A DNA stretch of 64,000 nucleotides from Pseudovirgaria hyperparasitica (GCF_010093815.1 NW_022985557.1:310001-374000); one strand, 5' to 3'; positions 22,902 through 36,112 are shown, numbered from the stretch's first letter. A program made the numbers and translations. Notes: a model not told the origin generated them from the sequence alone.

Positions 22902-25325
22902 GAGGTCTTCTGAGAGCCGCGCGGGATAGAATGGAATCTCGCATTTGCTTAGTGTGTTGTAGTTCTAATACGTACGACTGGACACTGATTGAGCTGTTGT
23001 GTTGTTCTCTCGTCAGAGCTTGTCATGAGTCTGGCATGCATGAGATGACAGTCGGTACTCAGGACTGGGACTTTGATGGTAAAAAGCGTGTCACGTGCAC
23101 CACAAGTCGTGTAGCCTGAGGCATTCATCCATCGCGTGCCCCGTTCCCACAGTTACCAGCGCCGCCATCCATTACCCCTATATGAATACGAACCGCAAAT
23201 ACATTCCCCGTCCGCAGCTTTGGCATCCCCTTCCTATCGGCATCGCCATGCATTCACATTGCCGATATACACAGCCAGAATATCCACAAGCATCTTGGCC
23301 CTTTTAGGCGATCCGCGGGGTACCACAGAAACGCTACATAGCCTCATCGGCAATCTCATTCAGACACATAGGAGACCCACAACATATGCTTGCGTCTTTA
23401 TCGCTAGACAGACCAGCGTGTCTAGCTCAATCTACCTCGTGAGTTGAGAGCCAGACCAGAGACCGGATACTCCCCCTAGGCACCTAGGCAGGGGAACAAA
23501 CCGCGTGGTACTGACGACGGTTAAGCTTAAGCACCTGAACCAATCTCGAGTCATTGACGGGAAGGCGATGGCGTTTCTGGCAAACAAGACACACGCACGT
23601 CGAAAAATTCCAATAATGAATTGCCGATCTGAATTTTTCTCAAGGGCCGATCATGTCCGCATATACGCTCCCAGAAGGGTGTCACGCCAGGACCGATCGA
23701 GCGGGCGGTGAACGTCAATGTGTCCGTTGTGATTGGTCGATGTGACATCCGCTAAGGATCGGGGGACCTCAGGTACCGGCGTCTCGGGCGTCGGATTAAG
23801 GTGCACAACTGACAGCGGCACTTATTCTGCCACTTCTACCGGCCGTTCGGGCCCCCCGCCTGGCACTGGCCAGTCCGGATTAGGCTAGAGTGATCCATAC
23901 TTCCAGCACACACGACAAATCTACATTCCCACAACGAGTAAATCAAGATTGTGGGACGTGGAGGAATAAGGGTAAAAAACATAAAAATAAAATTGTTTCT
24001 GTACACGTCGTCGTCGTTCTCCGAGGTAAGGGTCTGTCCCGGCCGTAAGTCGGCGTGTTGTTGTGTGAGAGTGCTTGTTCCATGTATAAAGTTTCTGGCC
24101 CAGTACTGTTTGGAGCTAGTGCGAGTGGTCTGGTTCTATAAGGGCGTTTGTTATAGGAGGAGCGCGCTATTGACCACGATACCTTGATCCTAGGCGCTGG
24201 CACTGGCACTGGCATCAGGTCATGCTAAGTGAGTGATGAGAGCAGCACCTCCTCACCAGCAGAGAGTGATGTGTAATGAACGATAAACAAAACAACACGG
24301 GACGGCAGAAAAGTGCAATGTGAAGCCCCCCAAAAAACAAAAAAAATAAATGCCATCACGATATCATACATACCGATCAATTTGTCAGATCGCGCATCAT
24401 CCCACGCATACGGGTGGTGGTGGCACGGTCCACAAGCGTGCCTATTTTCGAAATATCTGACAGATCTGATCATCCCATGGCTGTGGAATGCAGTGCAGAT
24501 TCCCCCCGAATATTCCATCATGCCACCAACCGACCGACGTTCCTGATCTGAAACTTTTCTTTTCGCAAAACTCAATTGAGAATAATCACATAGCGTGCGC
24601 GAATGTCACTGTGACCTACAGCCCGCCCGCCGCCCCCGAGTCATGGAAGATGTCACCTGTGTGTCAAACGCCAGCCCGCCGCCGCCGCGGGACCCAGATC
24701 TGGGTTAGGATGTGCAGATCGGGGGAGGGGACCCACCCGGCATGATGGATGGGAAAGGAAAGCCTCTACCGCGTGTCGGGTATCGCCATCGCCATCGCCA
24801 TTGCCGCCAGCCTCACTATTACCATACTCCAGATTACTCTACAACGCTCTCTATCCAAACCGTGGTTCTGAACTATATCAGGGGGATTTTATAGCATCAT
24901 CGGCCCAGGAATGCAAGCGCTGGGATATATGGGGGAAGGGATTGCGGGTTTGGACTGATCGGCAACTACCGATTCATGCCAAGTGCAGCATCATGCGAAC
25001 CAGGGAATGAGCTAGGCAGACTAGCTTTCTTGGCCGGCGACATGTCAGGTACGCGCGAACTGAATGGATGTCTAGTGGCATCTGTTAGTCGATCTATGGA
25101 GTGTGGGGCATTGCCCATGCCCATGCTAGTCGAGGACTCGAGGAGGTTACCCTTGTACATTGCCGGCTATACAACCAATACAAACCGCTTTGTCCGACCT
25201 ATTCCGGCAGTGTATAAGATTCGCCTTGCCCCTCTCACGCCATGCATCGTGACAGCAAGCGAGCAATATCATCTATTTTCTTCTCACATCATCATCATCA
25301 TCTTCTCTGAACAGGGTCTGCCACA
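22902..25325. other. Long intergenic region
   Basis: About 2.4 kb with no supported gene. Frames are short and mutually overlapping. A CCATCGCCATCGCCATTGCC triplet-like run is near 24,790. A TCATCATCATCATC run at ~25,287-25,300 lies in the probable 5' UTR of the next gene. Confidence 0.5.
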
Positions 25326-27105
25326 ATGGACGCTCAGAGCCTGACGATTTACAACCTGCCCTCCGCGAAGCCGAACTGGGACTCGCTCGGCATCTTTTAC
25401 ATCACGTTTGCCGCAGTATGGACGTTTCTTGTCGTTGCCGGCATGATCTTCTGCCTGTACAATCAACGCATGCCGCTGCTGAGGGTCCGCAATCTGCCTC
25501 TCTCGTTCGCTGCCATCACGCTGCTGCACATGTACTGGATCATGGCGCAGCTGGTCTATCCGATCGGCGCGACGATGCCGGCCGTCGCGGCATACGACGT
25601 GCAGTACCTGGTCATGGGCATCGTCTTCCCCCTCGGCATCGCCCTCTTCCACGCCGCCAACTGGCGCTTTCTCCGCGTCGCGCAGCTGCAGCGAAAGCTG
25701 CTTGAGCCGGAGTACAAGCGCAAGAGCCGACGGCACGGGCTCAGCAAGGGCCGCTCGCTGCTCGCCCGATGGCACAATCTGCTGCTCGAGACCAAGGTGT
25801 CGGCGTTTATCGGGCTGGCGATGTTTCTCCAGGTGTCGGCTTGTCTGACGATGTGGGCGGTCTGCCGGAAGTATCACCCCGGGTTCGGCGCGCCGGGGAC
25901 GGAGATCACGGGGTCGAATATCCAGGAGCAATTGACGAATCTGGGTCGGGGGTGGGAGTGGTGGCCGACGGTGCTGTATCAGCTCGTGTGGATGTGGCTT
26001 GTGGCGCCGTACTTGATCTGGAGGGCCTGGGGGATTAATGATACTTTGGGATGGCGTACGCAGACTATCGGGTCGTGTCTTTCGGGGTCAGTACACGTCT
26101 GCTTGCTTGGATGTTTTTGATATGCTAACATGGGCGTTAGTCTCCATGCCGTGCCCATGTTTCTGGTCGCCCTCTACGTGCCCGCCTTCGCAAAGGTGAA
26201 CATGTACCTTGGCCCAAGTCAATGGTAAGCCAGCCGACACAGCTTTAACCAAAAAAAAAAAAAAACCACATACTAACCCCCACCCCAGGATCCATCTCAA
26301 CACCTTCTTCATCGAGATCTTCACCATCTTCATCCCCGTCCGCCAAGTCATCAAGATCTGGTCCCTCGGCAAACAAGTCAGCGACGCCAGCGAAAAGGAC
26401 GACTACCCCTGGGCCGAGCCAACAGTCTACATCCTCCGCCCCAAGCAATCCAGCGACGCCCTCACCGCCGCATCCGAGAAATTCTCCTTCACCGACAGCA
26501 TCGAAAGCTTCAACCAGTTCGACGACATCTTCGGCGCCCACCTCCTCACCATGGGCGCCCTCGAGCGCTTCCTCGGCGAACACCCCCTCCACCTCCAGAC
26601 CTTCTCCGCCTGCCGCGACTTCTCCGGCGAAAACATCATGTTCCTGCGCCGCGTCGCCGAATGGAAAGACACCCTCCCCCAACAAACAGGCAGTCTGCTC
26701 GAAGGCCAGGCCCGCATCGACGCGTACAACGCCGCGCTCGCAATCTACCTCGACCTCATCAGCCCCCAGGACGCAGACTTCCCGCTCAACCTCTTCTCCA
26801 AACAGCTGCTCGCCCTGCAAGCCGTCTTCGAGGACGCCGCGCGCGCGATCCGCCGCGGGCCCCGTGTCGACGTTGTCCTGCCGTTTGACCAGCGCTCGCT
26901 GCACAGCAACGCGGAGCTCTCGCCTAGCATTGAGCCGACGGTCGATTCGCTGGCGGATATCCCGCAGGGGTTTAATTCTGAGGTGTTTGACTCGGCGCTC
27001 GTGTCGATTAAGCGGCTTGTGCTGGATAATACGTGGCCGAAGTTTGTGGTGGAGATGAGGTCGCGGAGTGCGAGTTCGAAGTGCTCGAGCGGGCGGAGTG
27101 TGTGA
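25326..27105 (+). CDS. Seven-transmembrane receptor with RGS domain (fungal GPCR-RGS class)
   Basis: Assembled as join(25326..26086,26141..26224,26289..27105), 553 aa; both introns leave phase-2 joins that restore GLHAVPMF and QWIHLN. The N-terminal ~300 residues hold about seven hydrophobic segments (the first at LGIFYITFAAVWTFLVVAG). A C-terminal cytosolic RGS-like domain occupies ~360-510: FDDIFGAHLLTMGALERFL, then FSACRDFSGENIMFLRRV, the usual LxxFL...C..F..EN..F pattern. Fungal proteins of this build belong with the RgsC/AtRGS1-like receptors, which are thought to accelerate GTP hydrolysis by G-alpha. The tail ends in a Ser/Arg-rich stretch. A long A-run (~15) sits inside intron 2. Confidence 0.9.
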
Positions 27106-28054
27106 TGGTGCTTGGGCGGATTGCGGATTGTGGATACGACGCATGGTGTGATATGGGATATGATTGTGTAGGCTTGCACGCTATGCACGACGGGATGTCT
27201 TTGTTCCTTTTGTCATGAACATGAGGGTATCACAACCAACGACCGGCATGTCGATCATGCCAACATCCTCCGGTCGGCAAAGCTGAAACCGACCGACGAC
27301 ACCAGCAAAGAGGTGTGCTCGATTTGGAGAGAACCTCCCAAAGGGAATTCGAAGGAGGGAGAAGGAGAGAGAGAGAGACAAACAGACGTCGAAACGAGGC
27401 CGTCTGCAAAGTCACACAGCAAGACTCTGTAAACAACACAATGTGTAAATTAATATCATAATGGCTTAATGGGATAATGGTATTTGGCATGGACGAGATT
27501 ACGTCTAGATAAGACAGAGATGTAGAGATAGACATGTATCAATTAGAGCGCGCATATATGAAGAAATCAGACAAACGAACTCTAGATACTTTGACTTTGT
27601 GCTTACGGTGATTTGTGTGATGCGTGCTTGACCTTTGGGATGTATCAGTGATATGGGGAAAGAATTTGTGTTTCATCTCTTTGGATTACTGATAGATTCT
27701 AGATTATGATACCCAGTCTACAAGGTAAGTGCTCTGTGCGTTGTTTTGGAAGAATGGGAAGATTTTGTTTATTTGTCTAGCGGGCAAGAGCTACGTAAGG
27801 GGCAGGAGCGACATAGGAGGCAAGAGCTGGTATCTCACACTGTTGAGCGAGTGTGTATGTAGTTCCAGTCACGTGTCCTAATTGCTGCTGTCTCTCATAT
27901 AGAACTACCTAACCTACCTTGATGCCGACGGCTCTAGTTTGATATCTACCTTATGCCCTTTGACTGACGCACATGTCAACTACCTCACCACCTCGCACGT
28001 CCCATGCCAGCCTACAACTCTATCACAAACCTCCATCCCCTTGCCCCTTACCCC
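27106..28054. other. Intergenic, convergent 3' flanks
   Basis: About 950 bp between the convergent receptor and glycosyltransferase genes. A GAGAGAGAGAGA run is at ~27,364-27,378. I see no gene. Confidence 0.55.
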
Positions 28055-29203
28055 TCAGACCATCCTCGTCGGAATCCCATCCTGCGTCCAAAACACCATG
28101 CCATGCCTCAGCCACGCCGCATACGTCCCCTCACCAACATCACTCCCCTCGTTATCGCGCCACAAAGAGCCCAGCGTCTCGCCTAGCACACTCACGATCA
28201 ATCCATGGGCCAGCTTGAATGCGAAACTGCGGGAGAGGCAGCTTTCTACGATTGTGCGGGCGTGGGCGTGGTCTTCGTCTTCTTCCTCGTCTGCACCCGG
28301 GAGACGCAGACTCAGCAGGGCATAGGCGCGCGGGCCGGACCAGGACGTGAATTCGTTGATGAGCTGCGAGTGTTCCGTGTAGTCGGGCGCGTAGACGTGT
28401 GTACGGACATATGCAGGCCCGTCCCAGGCATCATCGCCTGCATCGACGCTCTGCATGACATGCTGCATGACGCGGCCCTGCGCGATATAGTCCTCCAGCC
28501 GAGCCTTGACGTCCGGCGAGAACGCACCGTCCCAGGGCGGCAGGCCAGCGAGCAAGGGGCTATCGCGCATCCCAAGCGTGCTATCCCTGCCGCCGTTTTC
28601 GGCCCAGAGACGCAGGAAGAGGGTGTGGCAGCGGGCGAAGAAGGGGTTTAGCGGAAGGGCGGCGAGGAAGTAGTTTGTCAGGCCGGAGGGGCCGGCGTTG
28701 AAGGAGAGGGTTGTAAAAGGGGAAGACGGGTCTGCGATGGTGGACGACCAGAGACGGTCGAGGTCGCCGATGAGCATGAGGCCGACATCGGCGTAGACGC
28801 CGCCGTGGGCGAGCAGGAGGGGCCAGCGGACGAGGTCGGAGTAGTGCTGCTGGGCGTACGGGCCTGTGAGGGTGCCGTTGAGGAAGGCGGTGGGGAAGTT
28901 GGAGGGGGTTAGGGGGACGAAGGCGGAGATGTGGGATGGCGAGGAGGGCACGCTGCGGTCGAGGACGCGGATCGTCCAGCCGTGCTTGGAGAGACGACGA
29001 TGCCAGGCGCGGACGGTGCGTTGGGCGTAGGGGTGCATGGTTGCGTAGCCGGTGTTCCAGTAGAACCAGATGTTTTTGGGCGAGGTGACGGGCGGCGGGT
29101 TGAGGATTGCGGCGTCGATTTCGGAGTCGGGGCGGAGGTCGAGGAGATGGTGCGGGATGGCATGGACGCCGGGAGGTATGGGGTAGTCATCCGGATATGG
29201 CAT
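28055..29203 (-). CDS. Glycosyltransferase of the capsular-polysaccharide-synthesis (Caps_synth/GT32-like) family
   Basis: Single exon, 382 aa from the ATG at 29,203 (MPYPDDYPIPPGVHAIP). A start 29 codons further up is possible but gives a His/Thr-rich leader that looks like UTR. Family features: DLRPDSEIDAAILNPPPVT, KNIWFYWNTGYATMHPYAQR (the IW-x-YW nucleotide-sugar strand), RAWHRRLSKHGWTIRVLDR, and SDLVRWPLLLAHGGVYADVG, where ADVG stands at the DXD position, as D-V-G rather than D-x-D. There is no signal peptide or membrane segment from this start. Likely a sugar transferase acting on a cell-surface or secreted polysaccharide; the donor is unknown. Confidence 0.85.
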   Translation of the reverse strand: MPYPDDYPIPPGVHAIPHHLLDLRPDSEIDAAILNPPPVTSPKNIWFYWNTGYATMHPYAQRTVRAWHRRLSKHGWTIRVLDRSVPSSPSHISAFVPLTPSNFPTAFLNGTLTGPYAQQHYSDLVRWPLLLAHGGVYADVGLMLIGDLDRLWSSTIADPSSPFTTLSFNAGPSGLTNYFLAALPLNPFFARCHTLFLRLWAENGGRDSTLGMRDSPLLAGLPPWDGAFSPDVKARLEDYIAQGRVMQHVMQSVDAGDDAWDGPAYVRTHVYAPDYTEHSQLINEFTSWSGPRAYALLSLRLPGADEEEDEDHAHARTIVESCLSRSFAFKLAHGLIVSVLGETLGSLWRDNEGSDVGEGTYAAWLRHGMVFWTQDGIPTRMV

Positions 29204-31782
29204 TGCGGGAGTGTCTCGGTCGTGATGGTGATGGACCTTGGTGTTACGTGTATGCTTGCTTGTATACGAGGTTAGAGGGGTTGAGCGCAAAGATTCGATG
29301 GCAGACGCGATACTCTTAGCTCTTTCTTTGCGTGTAAATTGACCTGTAGATTAGAGAATCCCGTTTTATATCATTTCGAGTTGTGCCATACTGCAAAAGT
29401 ATGGATAGACGTGAGGTGTTGGATGACTAAGGTACGAATACTCACGATGATTCATCCTCGCCAAGGCATCAATCAAGGCAGCCTTGGTGTACTAGTACGG
29501 TAGATTGGAAGCGGCTGACTAACCAACATTGGCCTCAGGCTGCTACATGCTGACTCCAGAAAGGGCAAGGATGATGTACGGTATTCTAGCTTCGTAGATG
29601 CGAACTGAATTACAGCTGTGGAATCGTAGACCTGGCTATAAGTAGTATAATTAGTCTATTGAACCCCAAGTACATCTCTGGCCAGTTGCTGGGCATGGAT
29701 CGAGACTGAGAGGTGTACATCGAAGATAGCTTTGCGTGCTATGAGCGTCGGGACTATAGATGTGAGAGACGAGTAGAACAGATGGTGGTGTGAATGCGAT
29801 ATGTAAAGTGTATCCATGCACGTGATGACAAGGACGAGTGCATAATTAGACGATGAGCAGTTTTGACGAGGTTGCTTCGAGAAGGCTGCGTAAATGTCAT
29901 ACTGGTGGACGAGAATATACGCCGATATACCACACGGGCCACGAGCAAGTCTTGTCGTCGAAATTAAAAGTGGGAATGTGGACCAGGCGAGGAATTGTCG
30001 AGTTGAGTACAGGAGTGACGCCACGACCACGGGCATTCAGCGCACGCACCGTGACGAGAACAAGTCGCGATAAGAAAGCCTCGATCCCGCTGTGGTGGTC
30101 AGTGTGAGCATGTCTATCGTGGTGAGTGGGTGGTGCGCGAGATGGCGAGCGAAAAGGGACGGAACAGCCCAAAGCAGGTGAGCCGGACTCTATTTCAGTT
30201 CGCAATTCGGATGAAAGAGGTACAGTAGAGTAGATGTGGCCTCTGGCGCATCTGGATGTTCTGGTTTGTTGACGTGTTGTTCACTCCGGACGTCTGCGGA
30301 CAGCACCTCGTCTCCAGCATTCAAGACAGACGCAAGTCGGAAGATGGCATGATCCAAACAGCAGAGAGCAGGTTGACATAAAGGGTTTAGATAGGGTAAT
30401 AGCTGTCTGCAAGAGTCCGGGGTAGAGACGACGAGGAGAGAGCACGACACTCTGCGGAGGAAAAGGTGTGACGGACAGTGCAGACAGTAGTTCAAGTGTA
30501 TATAGTGGAGTGTAGTTTGTAGTGTACATACTGTAGTAGGTAGGCAGCCCCACATGAACGATTCGTGTGCCTGTTCGGTGTACCTGATCTGTGTAAGGAT
30601 GAAGGTCGCGGACAAGGGACGAAAGCGGACAGTCACATCGACATACATATAATAGGTGATGGGATGCTTGGATGCTTGGATGCAAGGATAGAGGACTAAG
30701 ATAGAACAACGAGGTGTTGGAGGAGGAATGGAGAATTGACAGGTGAACAGTCGGATGAAAGATGACGATGTTTTGTATGATTTATTACACATCCAGTTGA
30801 TATGCCGGAGATCGGGCGGGGATGACGAGGTGCAGGTGTATTACAGCATGGCCAGCGTATCCTGGATCACGAGGCTGCACTACCCCTGACGTTTTGTGGA
30901 GAGCCAGCAGACGCCGGCGCTTCATGGAGGGTTTTTCCAGCAGCTTTTGTTACTTTAGTGCGCGCCACGACAGACGAATCGAGGGCAGTTGATCATACTA
31001 CGCGTGGTGGCAGACAGTTGTGTGAGTGTGTGGAGAGTGGAGAGTATCAATATGAGGCTGGACATGTGAGTGTAGATGGTCAGCCAAGCAATGGCTAATA
31101 AGATGAGCAGGATGAGGTCTTGCATTGAGAGCGTCAATAAGAATGGGACAATCAGCATCCTGCTTTCTGACCGGGGGGGCGGCAAGGCTGGTGGTGGTGG
31201 TGTGTGGTGGTAGGATGACGGGCAGGGCTTGATTTACCGACGAGCCAACCAGACCGCCAGAGGTTGACAAAGCCAAGTCCGTCTCTACCAGCAACCATCA
31301 ACCATCATCCTCCTCACTGGACAGCAACAAGCATTGCAGCTGCAGTGAGAGAATGAATCCTTTTGATCTCTGATGCTTGAATCCTTTCATCTTTGGATCG
31401 TGCAGCTGCAAGACAATGGCTGAAAAGACGAGAGAGTCGATATATGCTGACCTACACAGGGATTGCTTGATACCGTGGATACACATGCCTGCTCCCGGTC
31501 ATGATTCGAGTCAAGGTACATACAAGTAGACGGAGATGGAGAGTGGATATTGGCCAAGCAAGTAGAACAGCATCATGTGCGTGAATATGCAGCATCATAC
31601 ATGACTTCCTCTGCACATCCATGCTACAAGACGTCTGCCGTGCGGACTCTTCTCTCCTTCACTCGCTGTCGTCATTCCTTCTACCCTCTTCCTAGACTTT
31701 CTCTTTTTCCTTTCTCTGCCAACTCTCCACCGTCCGGCCACACACTACAAGAGACTCTCTCTATCCCCTAGATGAGGCAGCA
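29204..31782. other. Long intergenic region between divergent genes
   Basis: About 2.6 kb between the divergent glycosyltransferase and acyltransferase genes. Several frames of 60-200 codons exist but have no domain, skewed composition or conserved look. The region is rich in TGGATG/GGATGC-type short runs (near 30,665). No gene is supported. Confidence 0.5.
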
Positions 31783-33338
31783 ATGGCTCCTGGAAACAAT
31801 GCTGGAAACGTCAAATGGGTCGAGGTGAGACCTGCTGACTTACCCCGGACTCCAGCCAAACATTGTGCTGACCACAACCTTGCAGGGCCTTCGCGGCATC
31901 GCCTCGTTCCTAGTCATCTGTACTCACCTTGCTCGTGCCTTTGACTACGATTTGTTCTACCCCAGCGACTGGGATACCGAAAAGGACGTGCCTATCGAAC
32001 AGCCGCGTCTCCTACAGCTCCCCATCTTTAGACTCCCATGGCAAGGCCGCATATCCGTCACCATCTTTGCCTTTCTCACCGGCTTTGTCTGCGCCCTGAA
32101 GCCTCTCCGTCTGGCTCGCCAGGGAAACTACTCGAGCGCCTACACTGCCGTCGCCAAGTCTGCCTTTCGTCGGACCCCGCGTCTCATTCTTCCTGCTACA
32201 ATCGCGACATGCATAGTCTGGAGTTTGGCTCAGATGGGCGCCTTGACGGTCGGCAGTCGCTGCGACTCCTCCTGGATGCGCCTGTCCTGTCCAAAAACCC
32301 TGCCAACCCTGCGAGAAGAGTTTTGGCGCCTGTTTGTGAATCTGCGCATGACCTGGACTTATGAATTTATGGCATATGACCACCATCAATGGGCGCTGCT
32401 CCCTCTGCTCAAGGGATCCTTCATTGTCTATCTCACGCTCGTTGCGACGATAAAACTAAAGTTCCAGTATCGCATGATGCTGTACACCCTAATGTACGCC
32501 TATTTCTGGCAAAACGCCCATAAACATACCGGTAAGCACTGCCTGCAGACCCTGTCGCTGATCCCTAGCAGCCCTGATTCCCCGCCTTGTGGGAATCTTT
32601 CTATGGGGCGGCCCACGTCTAGTCCACGTGTCAGGCACACTGTCATCATTAGCTTACCACTCTCTACCAGAAACCTTTGGCATGCAGGTCTACTTTGGCA
32701 TGTTCCTCTGCGACCTCGCCAACGAGCCTTGGGCCCAAAAACTCTGCACCCACCGCTGGCTGTCGAAGCTGGTGTCGCCAGCACTCATCTTCCTTGGACT
32801 CTATGTCGCCTCCTACCCTGACGGTCTGCCGGACCGTGTCGCGACACAACCCTGGAGCGCTCAGCTGCAGTACTTTGCAACCTACATCTTCCCCGAGGGA
32901 GAGGACCTCAGTGTGCAGAAGCGATACACCGCGCTCGGTGTCGACCTCGTATGCATCGGCATATGGCTCTCCCCCCATATCAAGGAGTGGCTGTCGTGCA
33001 GGTTCCTCATGTACCTGGGCAGGTCGTCGTTTGCCGTATACCTCATCCACGGCACCCTCATGCGCACCGTCCTCATGTGGATGATCTATGGTGTGTCCGG
33101 CCAGCCCTGGGAGCTGATGACGAACCAAGAGACGGGCGAGGAGTATCCGAAAGACTACCTGCACCCCTACGGACCGTGGGTCTTTTACTTTGCCATTCCC
33201 GTCTGGATCGGCCTCGTCTACGTGTGTGCGCACATGTGGACCGAATACGTCGACTCATGGTGCGACCGTGTGGTGCGCAAGCTGGAAGACACGGTGCACG
33301 AGACCGAAGAGAAGGACGGCGGGCTCCTCGGCCATTGA
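31783..33338 (+). CDS. Acyltransferase 3 family membrane protein
   Basis: Assembled as join(31783..31824,31886..32531,32671..33338), 451 aa. The first exon is 14 codons (MAPGNNAGNVKWVE) spliced to GLRGIASFLVICTHLAR, the family's N-terminal signature with the invariant His. Further marks are the second block RISVTIFAFLTGFVCALKPLR and the C-terminal SSFAVYLIHGTLMR. About ten membrane segments are visible. The 139-nt second intron (GTAAGC...CTACCAG) is required to leave the frame that stops in PWTLCRLLP. Members transfer acyl groups onto sugars or secondary metabolites at membranes; the acceptor cannot be told. A Glu-rich cytosolic tail ends EEKDGGLLGH. Confidence 0.9.
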
Positions 33339-33950
33339 GTGATGACTGATTGATACAGCGATACCCATCCATGCATATCCATTCCACGCGAAACTCATTC
33401 CACAACTTTTTTTTTCCCACGCGCGGCAATAAATTATTATTTTCAGGCTTTTTTCGGTTTGGCCTTTTGCGACGGAGCGGCGGCACACCACTCGGAGTTT
33501 CTGATGCACGGCTTGCTGTCTTTGATGCATGACCTGCGAATACTGGGCAATCATGGTTTGGTTCGGACACGAGGCTTCGGTCCGGGCTTGTACATACTAC
33601 ATAGAAGACTGATGGTGCAGGAGTCTAGAGAGAGAGAGAGAGAGGTACATCAGCTACGCGGGACGCGGTCCCCTATTAATATGTTACGGAAGTAGACGAC
33701 AGTCGGTCTACGCTTGTTCTTGTGTCTGCCTAGACGAGTTATATGTGAATGCGCGGTTGAATTGGCCTGTCAGTGAGACGACGGCATGTTCGTGGGACTA
33801 TGCCTGGGCAAACAAGTCAACCAAAACCTCCTCCACCAACAGCAACACCCAACAGCGCAAACCACGCACAAATCGCCAAAAAGATAAAACCTCCTCTAAC
33901 TCCAAGCCTCATACATGTGTAACTAACCCCCTTTCTCTAGCCCTCCTTCT
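33339..33950. other. Intergenic
   Basis: About 600 bp with an (AG)n run at ~33,628-33,643. No gene seen. Confidence 0.55.
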
Positions 33951-34217
33951 CTACCCGCGCATCCACCCTCGAAGCCTCAGCCGACCCACCCACCACCACC
34001 CCTCCCCACCCTTTTTCTTCAAACCACCACCACCATTATCCTTCTTCTTGGTAGCAGGATATGCCTTGGAAGTCCGGAAGTGAATGTACCACACCAGCAC
34101 GCAGAGCGTCGTGAGGCCGATGTAGACGAGGAGGAGGGTGAGGAGTGGCGAGGCGTTGGCCTGTATTGAGAGGAGGGCGGCGGGGGTGAGGATTGGGCGG
34201 AGGAATTCCCAGGCCAT
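33951..34217 (-). CDS. Small hypothetical membrane protein
   Basis: An 88-codon frame starting MAWEFLRPILTPAALLS. One hydrophobic segment at ~24-46 (LLTLLLVYIGLTTLCVLVWYI) is followed by a basic, Gly/Lys-rich tail with WWW. The start has AAA before ATG. The balanced N-terminus, single helix and basic tail look like a real tail-anchored-type small protein, but I recognise no family. An in-frame ATG 37 codons upstream adds a Ser/Pro-rich leader that is less convincing. Confidence 0.45.
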   Translation of the reverse strand: MAWEFLRPILTPAALLSIQANASPLLTLLLVYIGLTTLCVLVWYIHFRTSKAYPATKKKDNGGGGLKKKGGEGWWWVGRLRLRGWMRG

Positions 34218-34787
34218 TTTCTTTCTTGGTGGTTTGGATGTTGAGGGAGGAGAGGGTAGATGGTTGCTTGCTTTACAGTGTGGTTGATTGATGGATTGGG
34301 TGTGTATATAGGCACTGTAGACACGCATGCATGGAGGCTTGATATGTATGTATATACTGCTACGACGACAACAACGTCCTGCAACAATTCCGACTAGGAT
34401 ACTTCCAACTCATGCTGTTCCAGCCGCGTTTCGCACGCGTGACAGACTGGACAGGGCTGTGATTTCACGTAAGACGGGCGTGTGGGCTCGGGTATGTGTA
34501 CTATAGCATGGGTCTGGATATCGTATAAGTGTATACATACCAGGAAGCGATGTGATACTTCTCTTTATCATGGCATATGCAGATGTGATATGTAGGGAGA
34601 GTCGGCATGGCATGCAACGGCGGCTAAACCCTAAACGGCTAGCCGGACTAGCTCTAGCGCCGCTTTCCAACGGTCCAGTCATGACGCTTGCAAATCGGTG
34701 CTGATTTTCCGCCCTGTCTGTCTGTCAACCAAAAGAGTCCTCACACGCCGACCGACATCAAACATTGAACATCTCGACGCACTCGCC
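34218..34787. other. Divergent promoter region
   Basis: About 570 bp between the small membrane ORF (minus) and lipoyl synthase (plus). Palindromic CTAAACGGCTAGCCGGACTAGC-like stretches lie near 34,633, but no named element. Confidence 0.4.
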
Positions 34788-36112
34788 ATGGCCTCCGCTC
34801 CGCACGCACGGCGCCTGACTGCTGGTGTCCTGTCAGCATCCTCATCCTCATCCTCACTCCTACAATCCTCCTTCACACGCCGCCGATGCTTCGCCACCAC
34901 GCTCCCCGAACCCGCCGTAAAGCCACAATCACAACCACAACCACAACCATCATCCCGACCGGCGACATCATTCAGCAACAAGCTCAACGCAGGGCCCAAG
35001 TTCGGCGACTTTGTCAGCGGCAAGGAGGAAGCCCTGACGCCGGACGATGCGCTGGAGCTGCGCACCGCAATGGTGGGACCGGAGGGCAGAAAGAAGCAGA
35101 TTACGAGACTGCCGGCGTGGCTGAAGACGCCGATTCCGAATAATGACAACTATAAGAAGATCAAGAAGGATTTGCGGGGGCTGAACTTGCATACCGGTAT
35201 GTTGTCCAGGGCTGGCGTTTCTCAGACCCGTATCAATGTTGCTAATCCGCGAGTGTAGTCTGCGAGGAGGCCCGATGCCCCAACATCTCAGACTGCTGGG
35301 GCGGCTCGGACAAGGCCGCGGCAACGGCAACAATCATGCTCATGGGCGACACCTGCACGCGCGGCTGCCGCTTCTGCTCCGTCAAAACCGCAAAAGCACC
35401 GCCTCCCCTCGACCCGCACGAGCCAGAGCACACGGCCGAGGCCCTCAAGCGCTGGGGCCTGGGCTACGTCGTGCTCACCTCCGTCGACCGCGACGACCTC
35501 GCCGACGGCGGCGCCCGCCACTTCGCCGAGACAATCATGAAGATCAAGCAAAAGTCCCCGTCCACGCTCGTCGAGGCCCTGACGGGCGACTACGCCGGCG
35601 ACACGGACATGGTGAGGCTCGTCGCGCAGTCCGGCCTGGACGTGTACGCGCACAACGTCGAGACGGTCGAATCGCTTACCCCTTCCGTGCGCGACCGCCG
35701 CGCCACCTTCCGCCAGAGTCTGGACGTCCTCCGCACGGCGAAACTGGCGCAGCCGGGCCTCATCACGAAGACTAGCATCATGCTCGGCCTGGGCGAGAAG
35801 GAGGACGAGCTCGTGGATGCGCTGCGCGAGCTGCGCAATGTCGACGTCGATGTCGTTACGTTTGGGCAGTATATGCGGCCTACGAAGCGCCATATGAAGG
35901 TTGAGGAGTACGTCACGCCCGCTGTGTTTGACATGTGGCGTCGGCGCGCGCTGGAGATGGGGTTCTTGTACTGTGCTAGTGGGCCGTTGGTGCGCTCGAG
36001 TTATAAGGCTGGTGAGGCGTTTATCGAGAATGTACTGCGGAAGCGAGCGCTGCACAGGCCGGATGTTGCTGTCGCTGCCGCGGAGGCGGGATTGGCGAGG
36101 AAGGAGCTGTGA
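34788..36112 (+). CDS. LIP5: Lipoyl synthase, mitochondrial
   Basis: Assembled as join(34788..35196,35259..36112), 420 aa. The first ~45 residues are a Ser/Arg-rich mitochondrial presequence ([19 protein letters not shown]...FTRRRC). The auxiliary [4Fe-4S] motif C138-x4-C143-x5-C149 and the radical-SAM motif C169-x3-C173-x2-C176 are both present, and the C-terminal RSSY (from R382) completes the auxiliary cluster ligation. Also typical are [13 protein letters not shown] and [15 protein letters not shown]. The enzyme inserts two sulfurs into octanoyl groups on H protein, PDH and KGDH E2 subunits. Length matches fungal homologs. An ATG 30 codons upstream is in frame but weaker as a targeting peptide. 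Confidence 0.97.

Noticed and set aside
30190-30792. 200-codon minus-strand frame in the long spacer
   Set aside because: No recognisable motif, irregular composition, and overlapping frames of similar length; not supported as a gene.
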